From: Salminus brasiliensis
Lineage: Eukaryota; Chordata; Actinopteri; Characiformes; Bryconidae
Direction of reading: 5' to 3'
DNA length: 64,000 bases
Assembly (NCBI RefSeq): GCF_030463535.1
Contig: NC_132883.1
Coordinates: 35,523,241 to 35,587,240 of the forward strand
Positions 31,337-41,550 of the stretch are shown here, piece by piece. Positions within the stretch are counted from its first letter, which is position 1, and the number at the start of each line of letters is the position of its first letter. The notes beneath the pieces are model-generated. The model had not been told where the DNA came from. It saw only the letters and a list, made by a program, of their open reading frames with translations, and ran no database searches. A program made the translations under genes and the position numbers.

Positions 31337-31519
31337 AACTTGCTGTAGGTTGTTGACAATGTGCCCATGGGACAAGCCAAAGCTTTAAACTTACAGTGAG
31401 GGCAGAGTTAAAATCCTGCATAGTCAGCATTTTAAACATAGTAAGCTGGAACATCATATATGATGGGGCATGCAAAAGCTACCAGCAAAGTGACATTGGG
31501 CAGAATCATCCAAGAAAGA

Positions 31520-31591
31520 AGGCACGGACGGGGGTCGAACCCATGACTTTCGGTTTACGAGACCGACGACTTACCACTTGGCCAACATGCC
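31520..31591 (-). tRNA. tRNA-Thr (CGT), type B
   Basis: Anticodon CGT. Mismatches at 7-66 and in the D stem (AGTC for GGCG). Confidence 0.68.
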
Positions 31592-31918
31592 AGCTCGTCA
31601 ACTGTGTTAGTTCCATGACTCTATGCCTCATCCGGTCTCCTGACAATTCTTGGCTGACTCAATGAATAAAATTCTTGCTAAATGCTCAGTTTGAACTTTT
31701 AGCAAACGTTGGTGTGACCTCTGCTTCAGTACAAGAATGTGCATGTACTCCCATCCTGGGCACCTTGCAACACATGCGGCAGAATTTGTCTAGAACTAAA
31801 TGTCTGGTTTGTGTTTCTCTGAAGTTGCAAAGAAATACTCTAAAAGGTCAGACAATGAAGAAAAATTCCTGATCCTTGTAGTCTGAAGTTGCAAAAACCT
31901 GCCCAGCAGGTTATAACA

Positions 31919-31990
31919 TGGAGATGCAGGGGATTGAACCCTGGAACTCATACATGCAAAGCATGCGCTCTACCACTGAGCTACATCCCC
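31919..31990 (-). tRNA. tRNA-Ala (TGC), type C, consensus
   Basis: Fully paired, anticodon TGC. The only change is in the variable loop. Confidence 0.92.
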
Positions 31991-32113
31991 TCTGCCAAAG
32001 TTCTGTTTGAGGAACCCAAGAGCATGAGAAAAAAATAAGACATTCAGCAAAGATGGGGAGGATTTGATTGACATGTAATAAAAGCTCCCATTAAGCTTCT
32101 TTTTCCTTGGAAA

Positions 32114-32185
32114 AGGGACTAATTGGGATCGAATCCGTGATCTTCGGTTTACAAGACCGACGCCTTGCCACTTGGCCATCGCGCC
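32114..32185 (-). pseudogene. tRNA-Thr (TGT)-like, type D, damaged acceptor
   Basis: The 3' strand TAGTCCC mismatches GGCGCGA at two positions, and the T stem has lost a closing pair. The anticodon is TGT. Confidence 0.65.
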
Positions 32186-32419
32186 CACAGCCTTGGTTTT
32201 GAATTGGCGTGGAAGCACTGGACAAATGTACCTGTAAAAGCAACTGGAGTTAATTACCTGAGCATAACAGCAAACATTCTTCTGATACTGTCTCAGAACA
32301 TGCAAATCAAGCAAGTTCCTCCAGCTGCAAATGCCTTTTTAATGAACAGTTTTTGTTGAGGTTTTGATTCACTTCAGCATGCTTCGAATAATGAGCTTCA
32401 GACTAAAAGACAAATTCAG

Positions 32420-32491
32420 TGGAGATGCTGGGGATTGAATCCAGGACCTCATACATGCAAAGCATGCGCTCTACCACTGAGCTACATCCCC
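32420..32491 (-). tRNA. tRNA-Ala (TGC), type A
   Basis: Anticodon TGC; one A/C mismatch closing the T stem. Confidence 0.8.
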
Positions 32492-32674
32492 AACTTGCTG
32501 CAGGTTGTTGACAATGTGCCCATGGGACAAGCCAAAGCTTTAAACTTACAGTGAGGGCAGAGTTAAAATCCTGCATAGTCAGCATTTTTAACATAGTAAG
32601 CTGGAACATCATATATGATGGGACATGCAAAAGCTACCAGCAAAGTGACATTGGGCAGAATCTTCCAAGAAAGA

Positions 32675-32746
32675 AGGCACGGACTGGGGTCGAACCCATG
32701 ATCTTCGGTTTACGAGACCGACGCCTTACCACTTGGCCACCATGCC
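32675..32746 (-). tRNA. tRNA-Thr (CGT), type B
   Basis: Anticodon CGT; one G/A mismatch in the T stem at 51-63. Confidence 0.82.
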
Positions 32747-33073
32747 AGCTCACCATCTGTTCAAGTCCCATAACTCTGTGCCTCAACCGGTCTCCTGACA
32801 GTTCTTGGCTGACTCAATGAATAAAATTCTTGCTAAATGCTCAGTTTGAACTTTTAGCAAACGTTGGTGTGACCTCTGCTTCAGTAGAAGAATGTGCATG
32901 TACTCCCATCCTGGGCACCTTGCAACACATGTGGCAGAATTTGTCTAGAACTAAATGTCTGGTTTGTGTTTCTCTGAAGTTGCAAAGAAATACTCTAATA
33001 GGTCAGACAATGGAGAAAAATTCCTGATCCTCGTAGTCTGAAGTTGCAAAAACCTGCCCAGCAGGTTATAACA

Positions 33074-33145
33074 TGGAGATACAGGGGACTGAACCCTGGA
33101 CCTCATACATGCAAAGCATGCACTTTACCACTGAGATACATCCCC
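33074..33145 (-). tRNA. tRNA-Ala (TGC), type C, weak D stem
   Basis: Anticodon TGC. It shares the G10-to-T D-stem change with 30265; the T loop is TTCAGTC. Confidence 0.65.
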
Positions 33146-33267
33146 TCTGCCAATCTTCTGTTTAAGGAACCCAAGAGCATGAGTAAAAGTAAGACATTCA
33201 GCAAAGATGGGGAGGATTTGATTGAAATGTAATAAAAGCTCCCATTAAGCTTCTTTTTGCTTGGAAA

Positions 33268-33339
33268 AGGAAAGAACGGGGATCGAAACCGTGATCTTCG
33301 GTTTACAAGACCGACGCCTTGCCACTTGGCCATCACGCC
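33268..33339 (-). pseudogene. tRNA-Thr (TGT)-like, type D, damaged acceptor
   Basis: The 3' strand reads TCTTTCC against GGCGTGA, with two mismatches, and the T stem has a T/C mismatch. The anticodon is TGT. Confidence 0.65.
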
Positions 33340-33582
33340 CGCAGCCTTGGTTTTGATTTGGCGTGGAAGCACTGGACAAATGTACCTGTAAAAGCAACTG
33401 TTAATTAAACAGTTAATTACCTGAGCATAACAGTAAACATTCTTCTGATACTGTCTCAGAACATGCAAATCAAGCAAGTTCCTCCAGCTGCAAATGCCTT
33501 TTTAATGAACAGTTATTGTTGTGGTTTTGATTCACTTCAGCATGCTTCGAATAATGAGCTTCAGTCTAAAAGACAAATTCAG

Positions 33583-33654
33583 TGGAGATGCTGGGGATTG
33601 AACCCAGGACCTCATACATGCAAAACATGCAGTCTACCACTGAGCTACATCACC
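33583..33654 (-). tRNA. tRNA-Ala (TGC) lacking G3:U70, A/C hybrid
   Basis: Anticodon TGC. The 5' end GGTGATG replaces G3 with T, giving T/T at 3-70 and removing the alanine identity pair. The D stem is also altered. Confidence 0.62.
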
Positions 33655-33777
33655 TCTGCCAAGCTTCTATTTGAGGAACCCAAGAGTATGAGTAAAAGTA
33701 AGACATACAGCAAAGATGGGGAGGATTTGATTAACATGTAATAAAAGCTCCCATTAAGCTTCTTTTTGCTTGGAAAA

Positions 33778-33813
33778 AGGCACGAAAGGGGATCTAACCC
33801 GTGATCTTCGGTT
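33778..33813 (-). pseudogene. tRNA-Thr 3' half, type D fragment
   Basis: The third copy of the 106-bp deletion junction; T-loop C56 is changed to A, as at 29412. Confidence 0.87.
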
Positions 33814-33977
33814 ACCTGAGCATAACAGTAAACATTCTTCTGATATTGTCTCAGAACATGCAAATCAAGCAAGTTCCTCCAGCTGCAAATGCCTTTTTAA
33901 TGAACAGTTTTTGTTGTGGTTTTGATTCACTTCAGCATGCTTCGAATAATGAGCTTCAGTCTAAAAGACAAATTCAG

Positions 33978-34049
33978 TGGAGATGCTGGGGATTGAACCC
34001 AGGACCTCATACATGCAAAGCATGCGCTCTACCACTGAGCTACATCCCC
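33978..34049 (-). tRNA. tRNA-Ala (TGC), type A, consensus
   Basis: Fully paired, anticodon TGC, intact A and B boxes. Confidence 0.92.
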
Positions 34050-34231
34050 AACTTGCTGTAGCTTGTTGACAAAGTGCCCATGGGACAAGCCAATGCTTTA
34101 AACTTACAGTGAGGGCAGAGTTAAAATCATGCATAGTAAGCATTTTAACATAGTAAGCTGGAACATCATATATGATGGGGCATGCAAAAGCTACCAGCAA
34201 AGTGACATTGGGCAAAATCTTCCAAGAAAGA

Positions 34232-34303
34232 AGGCACGGATGTGGGTCGAACCCATGATCTTCAGTTTACGAGACCTACGCCTTACCCCTCGGCCACCAT
34301 GCC
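34232..34303 (-). pseudogene. tRNA-Thr (CGT)-like, type B, degenerate
   Basis: Mismatches in the anticodon stem and T stem, and an altered D loop (GGCCGAGGGG). The anticodon is CGT. Confidence 0.6.
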
Positions 34304-34630
34304 AGCTCATTAACTGTGCTAGTCCCACGACTCTATGCCTCAACCGGTCTCCTGACAATTCTTGGCTGACTCAATGAATAAAATTCTTGCTAAATGCTCA
34401 GTTTGAGCTTTTAGCAAACGTTGGTGTGACCTCTGCTTCAGTACAAGTATTTGCATGTACTCTCATCCTGGGCACCTTGCAACACATGCGGCAGAATTTG
34501 TCTAGAACTAAATGTCTGGTTTGTGTTTCCCTGAAGTTGCAAAGAAATACTCTAATAGGTCAGACAATGAAGAAAAATTCCTGATCCTCGTAGTCTGAAG
34601 TTGCAAAAACCTGCCCAGCAGGTTATAACA

Positions 34631-34702
34631 TGGAGATGCAGGGGATTGAACCCTGGACCTCATATATGCAAAGCATGCGCTCTACCGCTGAGCTACATCC
34701 CC
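34631..34702 (-). tRNA. tRNA-Ala (TGC), type C
   Basis: Anticodon TGC; C/A mismatch at 31-39. The D loop has C in place of T (AGCGGTA). Confidence 0.78.
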
Positions 34703-34824
34703 TCTGCCAATGTTCTGTTTGAGGAACCCATAAGCATGAGAAAAAATAAGACATTCAGCAAAGATGGGGAGGATTTGATTGACACGTAATAAAAGCTCCC
34801 ATTAAGCTTCTTTTTGCTTGGAAA

Positions 34825-34896
34825 AGGCACGAACGGGGATCGAACCCGTGATCTTCGGTTTACAAAACCGACGCCTTGCCACTTGGCCATCGCGCC
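34825..34896 (-). tRNA. tRNA-Thr (TGT), type D
   Basis: All stems pair. Loop position 32 is T (TTTGTAA), anticodon TGT; immediate TTTT. Confidence 0.9.
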
Positions 34897-35130
34897 CACA
34901 GCCTTGGTTTTGAATTGGCGTGGAAGCATTGGACAAATGTTCCTGTAAAAGCAACAGGAGTTAATTACCTGAGCATAACAGTAAACATTCTTCTGATACT
35001 GTCTCAGAACATGCAAATCAAGCAAGTTCCTTCAGCTGCAAATGCCTTTTTAATGAACAGTTTTTGTTGTGGTTTTGATTCACTTCAGCATGCTTCCAAT
35101 AATGAGCTTCAGTCTAAAAGACAAATTCAG

Positions 35131-35202
35131 TAGAGATACTGGGGATTGAACCCAGGACCTCATACATGCAAAACATGCACTCTACCACTGAGCTACATCC
35201 CC
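35131..35202 (-). tRNA. tRNA-Ala (TGC), type A
   Basis: Anticodon TGC. Three acceptor pairs are G-U (1-72, 3-70, 7-66). Confidence 0.78.
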
Positions 35203-35384
35203 AACTTGCTGTAGGTTGTTGACAATGTGCCCATGGGACAAGCCAAAGCTTTAAACTTACAGTGAGGGCAGAGTTAAAATCTTGCATAGTCAGCATTTTA
35301 ATATAGTAAGCTGGAACATGATATATGATGGGGCATGCAAAAGCTACCAGCAAAGTAACATTGGACAGAATCTTCCAAGAAAGA

Positions 35385-35456
35385 AGGCACGGACGGGGGT
35401 CGAACCCATGATCTTCGGTTTACGAGACCGACGCCTTACCACTTGGCCACCATGCC
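35385..35456 (-). tRNA. tRNA-Thr (CGT), type B, consensus
   Basis: Fully paired: GGCATGG/CCGTGCC, anticodon CGT, T loop TTCGACC. Confidence 0.93.
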
Positions 35457-35783
35457 AGCTCATCAACTGTGTTGGTCCCATGACTCTATGCCTCAACCGG
35501 TCTCCTGATTATTCTTGGCTGACTCAATGAGTAAAACTCTTGATAAATGCTCAGTTTGAACTTTTAGCAAACGTTGGTGTGACCTCTGCGTCAGTACAAG
35601 AATGTGCATGTACTCCCATCCTGGGCACCTTGCAACACATGCGGCAGAATTTGTCTAGAACTAAATGTCTGGTTTGTGTTTCTCTGAAGTTGCAAAGAAA
35701 TACTCTAATAGGTCAGACAATGAAGAAAAATTCCTGATCCTCGTAGTCTGAAGTTGCAAAAACCTGCCCAGCAGGTTATAACA

Positions 35784-35855
35784 TGGAGATGCAGGGGATT
35801 GAACCCTGGACCTCATACATGCAAAGCATGCGCTTTACCACTGAGATACTTGCCC
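35784..35855 (-). tRNA. tRNA-Ala (TGC), type C, impaired
   Basis: Anticodon TGC. The 5' end GGGCAAG mismatches the 3' strand, and the D stem carries the G10-to-T change. Probably non-functional. Confidence 0.6.
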
Positions 35856-35974
35856 TCTGCCAATCTTCTGTTTAAGGAACCCAAGAGCAGTAAAAGTAAG
35901 ACATTCAGCAAAGATGGGGAGGATTTGATTGACATGTAATAAAAGCTCCCATTAAGCTTCTTTTTGCTTGGAAA

Positions 35975-36046
35975 AGGCACGAACGGGGATCGAACCCGTG
36001 ATCTTCAGTTTACAAGACCAACGCCTTGCCACTTGGCCACCGCGCC
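35975..36046 (-). tRNA. tRNA-Thr (TGT), type D
   Basis: All stems pair with G-U pairs in the anticodon stem; immediate TTTT. Confidence 0.88.
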
Positions 36047-36279
36047 CACAGCCTTGGTTTTTAATTGGCGTGGAAGCACTGGACAAATGTACCTGTAAAA
36101 CAACAGGAGTTAATTACCTGAGCATAACAGTAAACATTCTTCAGATACTGTCTCAGAACATGCAAATCAAGCAAGTTCCTCCAGCTGCAAATGCCTTTTT
36201 AATGAAAAGTTTTTGTTGTGGTTTTGATTCACTTCAGCATGCTTCCAATAATGAACTTCAGTCTAAAAGACAAATTTAG

Positions 36280-36342
36280 TGGAGATTGAACCCAGGACCT
36301 CATGAATGCAAAGCATGCGCTCTACCACTGAGCTACATCCCT
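36280..36342 (-). pseudogene. tRNA-Ala with 9-nt deletion, type A
   Basis: Same 9-base loss as at 29226, but with a type A right flank. The anticodon is TGC with a weakened stem. Confidence 0.85.
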
Positions 36343-36524
36343 AACTTGCTGTAGGTTGTTGAAAATGTGCCCATGGGACAAGCCAAAGCTTTAAACTTAC
36401 AGTGAGGGCACAGTCAAAATCCTGCATAGTCAGCATTTTAATATAGTAAGCTGGAACATCATATATGATGGGGCATGCAAAAGCTACCAGCAAAGTGACA
36501 TTGGGCAGAATCTTCCAAGAAAGA

Positions 36525-36596
36525 AGGCACGGACGGGGGTCGAACCCATGATCTTCGGTTTACGAGACCGACGCCTTACCACTTGGCCACCATGCC
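36525..36596 (-). tRNA. tRNA-Thr (CGT), type B, consensus
   Basis: Identical over the gene body to the copy at 35385. Confidence 0.93.
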
Positions 36597-36923
36597 AGCT
36601 CATCAACATTGCTGGTCCCATGACTCTATGCCTCAACCGGTCTACTGACAATTCTTGGCTGACTCAATGAATAAAATTATTGCTAAATGCTCAGTTTGAA
36701 CTTTTAGCAAACGTTGGTGTGACCTCTGCGTCAGTACAAGAATGTGCATGTACTCCCATCCTGGGCACCTTGCAACACATGCGGCAGAATTTGTCTAGAA
36801 CTAAATGTCTGGTTTGTGTTTCTCTGAAGTTGCAAAGAAATACTCTAATAGGTCAGACAATGAAGAAAAATTCCTGATCCTCGTAGTCTGAAGTTGGAAA
36901 AAACTGCCCAGCAGGTTATAATA

Positions 36924-36995
36924 TGGAGATGCAGAGGATTGAACCCTGGACCTCATACATGCAAAGCATGCACTTTACCACTGAGATACATCCCC
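36924..36995 (-). tRNA. tRNA-Ala (TGC), type C, weak D stem
   Basis: Anticodon TGC; the G10-to-T D-stem change is shared with three other C genes. Confidence 0.65.
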
Positions 36996-37115
36996 TCTGC
37001 CAATCTTCTGTTTCAGGAACCCAAGAGCAGTAAAAGTAAGATATTCAGCAAAAATGGGGAGGATTTGATTGACATGTAATAAAAGCTCCCATTAAGCTTC
37101 TTTTTGCTTGGAAAA

Positions 37116-37187
37116 AGGCACGAACGGGGATCGAACCCATGATCTTCGGTTTACAAGACCAACGCCTTGCCACTTGGCCATCGCACC
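37116..37187 (-). tRNA. tRNA-Thr (TGT), type D
   Basis: Anticodon TGT. 5' end GGTGCGA pairs with TCGTGCC through G-U; T-stem first pair changed. Confidence 0.85.
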
Positions 37188-37430
37188 CACAGCCTTGTTT
37201 TTGAATTGGCGTGGAAGCACTGGACAAATGTACCTGTAAAAGCAACTGTTAATTAAACAGTTAATTACCTGAGCATAACAGTAAACATTCTTCTGATACT
37301 GTCTCAGAACATGCAAATCAAGCAAGTTCCTCCAGCTGCAAATGCCTTTTTAATGAACAGTTTTTGTTGTGGTTTTCATTCACTTCAGCATGCTTCCAAT
37401 AATGAGCTTCAGTCTAAAAGACAAATTCAG

Positions 37431-37502
37431 TGGAGATGCTGGGGATTGAATCCAGGACCTCATACATGCGAAGCATGCGCTCTACCACTGAGCTACATCC
37501 CC
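37431..37502 (-). tRNA. tRNA-Ala (CGC), type A
   Basis: Anticodon CGC; one A/C mismatch closing the T stem. Confidence 0.82.
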
Positions 37503-37685
37503 AACTTGCTGTAGGTTGTTGGCAAAGTGCCCATGGGACAAGCCAAAGCTTTAACCTTACAGTGAGGGCAGAGTTAAAATCCTGCATAGTCAGCATTTTA
37601 AACATAGTAAGCTGGAACATCATATATGATGAGGCATGCAAAAGCTACCAGCAAAGTGACATTGGGAAGCATCTTCCAAGAAAGA

Positions 37686-37757
37686 AGGCACGAAAAAGGG
37701 TCGAACCCATGATGTTCGGTTTACGAGACTGACGCCTTAACACTTGACCACTATACC
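37686..37757 (-). pseudogene. tRNA-Thr (CGT)-like, type B, degenerate
   Basis: The 3' T strand has become a T-run (CCCTTTTTCG) that mismatches the T stem and could stop Pol III inside the gene. The D arm is also changed. Confidence 0.65.
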
Positions 37758-38084
37758 AGCTTGTCAACACAGCTAGTCCCATGACTCTATGCCTCAACTG
37801 GTCACCTAACAATTCTTGGCTGACTCAATGAATAAAATTCTTGCTAAATGCTCAGTTTGACCTTTTAGCAAACGTTGGTGTGACCTCTGCTTCAGTACAG
37901 GAATGTGCATGTACTCCCATCCTGGGCACCTTGCAACACATGTGGCAGAATTTGTCTAGAACTAAATGTCTGGTTTCTTTTTCTCTGAAGTTGCAAAGAA
38001 ATACTCTAATAGGTCAGACAATGGAGAAAAATTCCTGATACTCGTAGACTGAAGTTGCAAAAAACAGCCTAGCAGGTTATAACA

Positions 38085-38114
38085 TGGAGATGCAGGGGAT
38101 TGAACCCTGGACCT
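38085..38114 (-). pseudogene. tRNA-Ala 3' fragment (type C), broken at array end
   Basis: Cut at ggacct exactly like the fragment at 2247-2276, then the same non-tRNA sequence. Confidence 0.88.
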
Positions 38115-39650
38115 TTGTTGGGTAAGAGTTGGGTAAATAGCTGACCATTCACTACCTTCACTGCAATGAAAGCTTTATAAGGACTTTAAATCTGTCCATG
38201 TGGAATAGAAAAAAATACTCTGCCTTTTAAACCTCCTGCAAAACGGCTGTTGTGTCAGAAATGACACGATTCGAACAAGTCACCCTATTTGAGGTCATCA
38301 TATATGTGTACGTGTGGGCTTGAATCTAAACCTAAGCAAATAAGGTCTAAGAGCTCTAGTCAGTTTATGGCCCAACATCAAAACCCCAGAAATCTTCCTC
38401 AACTGGCATGACGATGTACAGCAAGACAACAGCTTCTATCCCCAACTTTCAGGCAGAGCAACACAGTCCAGTAGTTCAGCCCATTTGAGAACAGTGTTGT
38501 TGGAAGTGATGAAGCACACGTACATTTTCTACCAGCGCGGTTTCTGTCTCTACCTGTGATGTGGTTACCGTACTGGAACACCTGGTGACTGGAACACACT
38601 GTCCTCACTACCTTGTCTAGAAAAATGCGCTGAGATAGAAAGAGCGAAGAGAAAGAAGAGCTGCAGAGAGTTTGTTGAGTAGAAATGACCTTATGCCATA
38701 CGGGGTCATCCTCTGGACAACTGTTCTCTCGGACACTCCGAACGACTGCGCTCTGTCTCCAGCGGTGTGGCCCAAAAGGAGGTGAGCCTCGATTCTGTTC
38801 GGAGGGCAAATGTAGGATGGACGTCCAGCGTCGGCTTCGTGAGCTGAACTACACCATCCATTATTCCCTCCAGACCAAATAGGAGGTAGTCGTTTCGCGT
38901 GACTCTGAAAGATCCTCCGCTAATGATCTTTAATTGTCTGCAGTGGCTCGTCAAAAACGGCATCAGTAACTCAGGACTGCTTCGAATAAAGGAACATCCA
39001 CAACTCGCAGCTTGTCGCTGGTATTATCCGCCAAAGGGATGTTCCACTGATGCCACTCTACAGTGACATGCGGCGAGTGCTACGCTGTGGGCTCTTGCTG
39101 AATGAAGCTAGGACAGCCACTGATGTTTCTTCATTAGTGACAGTTTTCATGCGTCCACATTTTGGCAAATCCAACACTGAACCAGTTTCACGAAACTTGG
39201 CAAGCAGTTTGCTAACTGTGGGAGATGGGTGGTCTCGTAGGGTGTCTTGCATTGAAATCTGCTGCAATGACCCGGGTACTGTGTTCACCAGACATCAACA
39301 CAATTTCTATCCGCTCCTCACGTGTTAACCTCTGCGACATGTCAATGGCTGTAAACAAAGAGAAGCTTGTAAATAACTCATGAAAGAATAAAGTTACGTT
39401 AAAACCAAGCACACCATTGTTTTTCTTGTGAAATTCTCGATACGTTTGATGTGTCACATGACCCTCTTCCCATTGAAAAAACTAAAGTTGGATCCAAAAT
39501 GGCCAACTTCAAAATGGCCGCCATTGCCACCACCCATCTCAAATGACTCGTATGCCCCCTCTCATATACCAATGTGCCACAAACACGAAGTTAATATCAC
39601 CAACCATTCCCATTTTATTTAGGTGTATCCATATAAATGGCCCACCCTGT
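38115..39650 (-). mobile_element. Tc1/mariner-like element relic, second copy
   Basis: Matches 2277-3812 at a constant offset of 35838 with few substitutions. It has the same helix-turn-helix frames (39457-39058) and the single terminal repeat ending at 39650. Confidence 0.7.
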
Positions 39651-40850
39651 AGAAGTCCACTTAACACTGAATAAGGGTGAAGGGGAAGGAGCTTAAAAGT
39701 ATCAGCTATATCGTCCTTAGCCAACAGTGCGCCAAGACCCGTCACCTTAATGAGCCTAATAGCATCATCCACAGAAGCATAGAACAAGGAAAAGGTTTGA
39801 GCAGAATACAGTCATTAACACAAGCAACACAATCAGAATGAGGCGAGAACCAAACGGTTCTTCCATGAATATCTGCAAGTAGCCACGCCTAAGGAAGGAA
39901 CCTGAAAAGGAGCAAACGGAGGGGACTTAAAAGGGCCAATCAAATGACCTTTATTCACCTCATGGTCGATGAGTGCAGTAACAACGTGAGGTTTAGAGAA
40001 AGCAGACTGAAGTTTCTAGAGACATAGGAAGAGGACAGAGGGTACAGGACCCCGACCCAAAAGCCCAGAGAAAGCCCTGTGAGTGAATAATCAACAAAAC
40101 AATGATCAGGGTGCACAGAAAGAAAAGAGGAAAGGACAGGAACGGCCACAGGGGTGGAAGACACACAGACTTGAGGAGGGGTCGTTAAAATGATTACACA
40201 GAGGATGACCCCCGTGGGAAAGGTATGCCGCCTGTCCAGAGAAGCGCTCACAGATTCAGCACCAGGGGGAGCACCCGGGACGCCACCAAGGCAAACCGGA
40301 ACAGGTGAGCACTCAATGACAGCCAAAATGGCGGACAAACAGCTCCGTGTCCACAACAGACCAATCCAGACGAGAGTTAAACAGTGCAATAAAAGACGCT
40401 GACTTTGCAGAGAACAACTTATGATACTCATAACCTTGAATGATGTCAGATCTCAACCGAAAGGAAACCGCCACAGCGGTGGGAGGAACAAAAGGCCTAT
40501 CCAAAGGCACTTGGTTCACGAGCACGGAGGGTGCAGGCCCAGAAGGTGCCCCAACAATGTCCAGAGCGAGAGGGCTACCCAGAGCATTAGACGTCAGGAG
40601 CCGCAGATCCTCGAGAGACAATACGGTGCACACCAGAACGCCACGAACAGCCAGAAGCTCCAAGATCTGATTCGCCGTCCACGCAGACCAGGGCGGGGCC
40701 TGGGCAAGCAGACGAGAACTTCGCTGGATGGACGGGGCAGGAGAAGGGTAAGCAAAATCTCCACCAGAGTCAAACCAGTCAAGACAAGGCAACCGCGTGC
40801 ACAGAGAGACGTGACGTCACTTCTGAAAGCAAAAAAAAACATGTGATTAG
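39651..40850 (-). mobile_element. DIRS-type relic: gag C-terminus and RT N-terminus, second copy
   Basis: Copy of 3813-5010. The minus strand keeps a longer RT start (MFYASVDDAIRLIKVTGLG). A 2-bp deletion near 40014 shifts the frame compared with the first copy. Confidence 0.72.
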
Positions 40851-41059
40851 TGAACTTTTAACAACGACTGATGATTGTCTGAAGAACAGTGATGCTGCAT
40901 TGGAGTCACCTGAACTTTCTCTAGAGCTTTCATTTCTCTAATACTGACAGATGGTGGAATACAATAGACATCATTAGTGGTGAATGGAAATCCCTGCAAA
41001 TACTCTGTTCAGACTTGGTCGACTTAGTGGACCTGTGGACTTAATGTTGTAAAATATTA

Positions 41060-41550
41060 AGCAACAACAGCAGAGACGAGAAAAGACTTCAATAAGGACT
41101 GGAGCCGAGACAGCTTATGGACAAGCAGAGACATCAACAGGAAATCAAGCAACAGAAAATCGTCCAAAAGATGCAAAACAAATGTCAGCTTTACAGCAAA
41201 ACAGAACCGAGAAGAGTACTTAACACCGGCTCAAAAGGTCTTTGAAGGAATACCCCTGTAGGAAAGGTACGCCGCCTGTCCAGATATGTGCTTACAGATT
41301 CAGCACCAGGGAGAGCGCCCGGGACAACACCAAGGCAAACCGTGGGGCAAAGGGCAGGCACCTGGCTGTGAGACCCACACATGGAACAAGAAATGGCGGG
41401 CCAACAGCTCCGTGTACACAACAGACCGATCCAGACGATTTAAACGAGTTAAACGACGAGTTAAACAGTGCAATTAAAGACACTGAGTTTGCGGAGAACT
41501 ACTTATGATACTCATAACCTTGAATGATGTCAGATCTTAAGATCTGACAT
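41060..41550 (-). mobile_element. DIRS-type relic with two further deletions
   Basis: Corresponds to 5225-5860 but lacks about 110 bp of RT palm near 41136 and about 75 bp near 41250. The gag C/C/H-rich segment (41421-41290) remains. Confidence 0.7.

Larger units (their letters stand above)
24048..38114 (-). repeat. Higher-order tRNA-Ala/tRNA-Thr tandem array
   Basis: 51 tRNA genes and fragments, all on the minus strand, alternating Ala and Thr without exception. The dominant unit A-B-C-D is 1153 bp, with spacings of 254, 399, 194 and 306. Variant units of 653, 592 and 500 bp come from hybrid genes. Spacers are conserved, including an ATGCAAAT octamer about 115 bp upstream of most D genes. 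Small ORFs repeated in the spacers are not considered coding. Confidence 0.92.

Noticed and set aside
24048-38114. tRNA-derived SINE family instead of tRNA genes
   Set aside because: The units hold complete mature tRNAs of two alternating identities in fixed order with no poly-A tails or target duplications.
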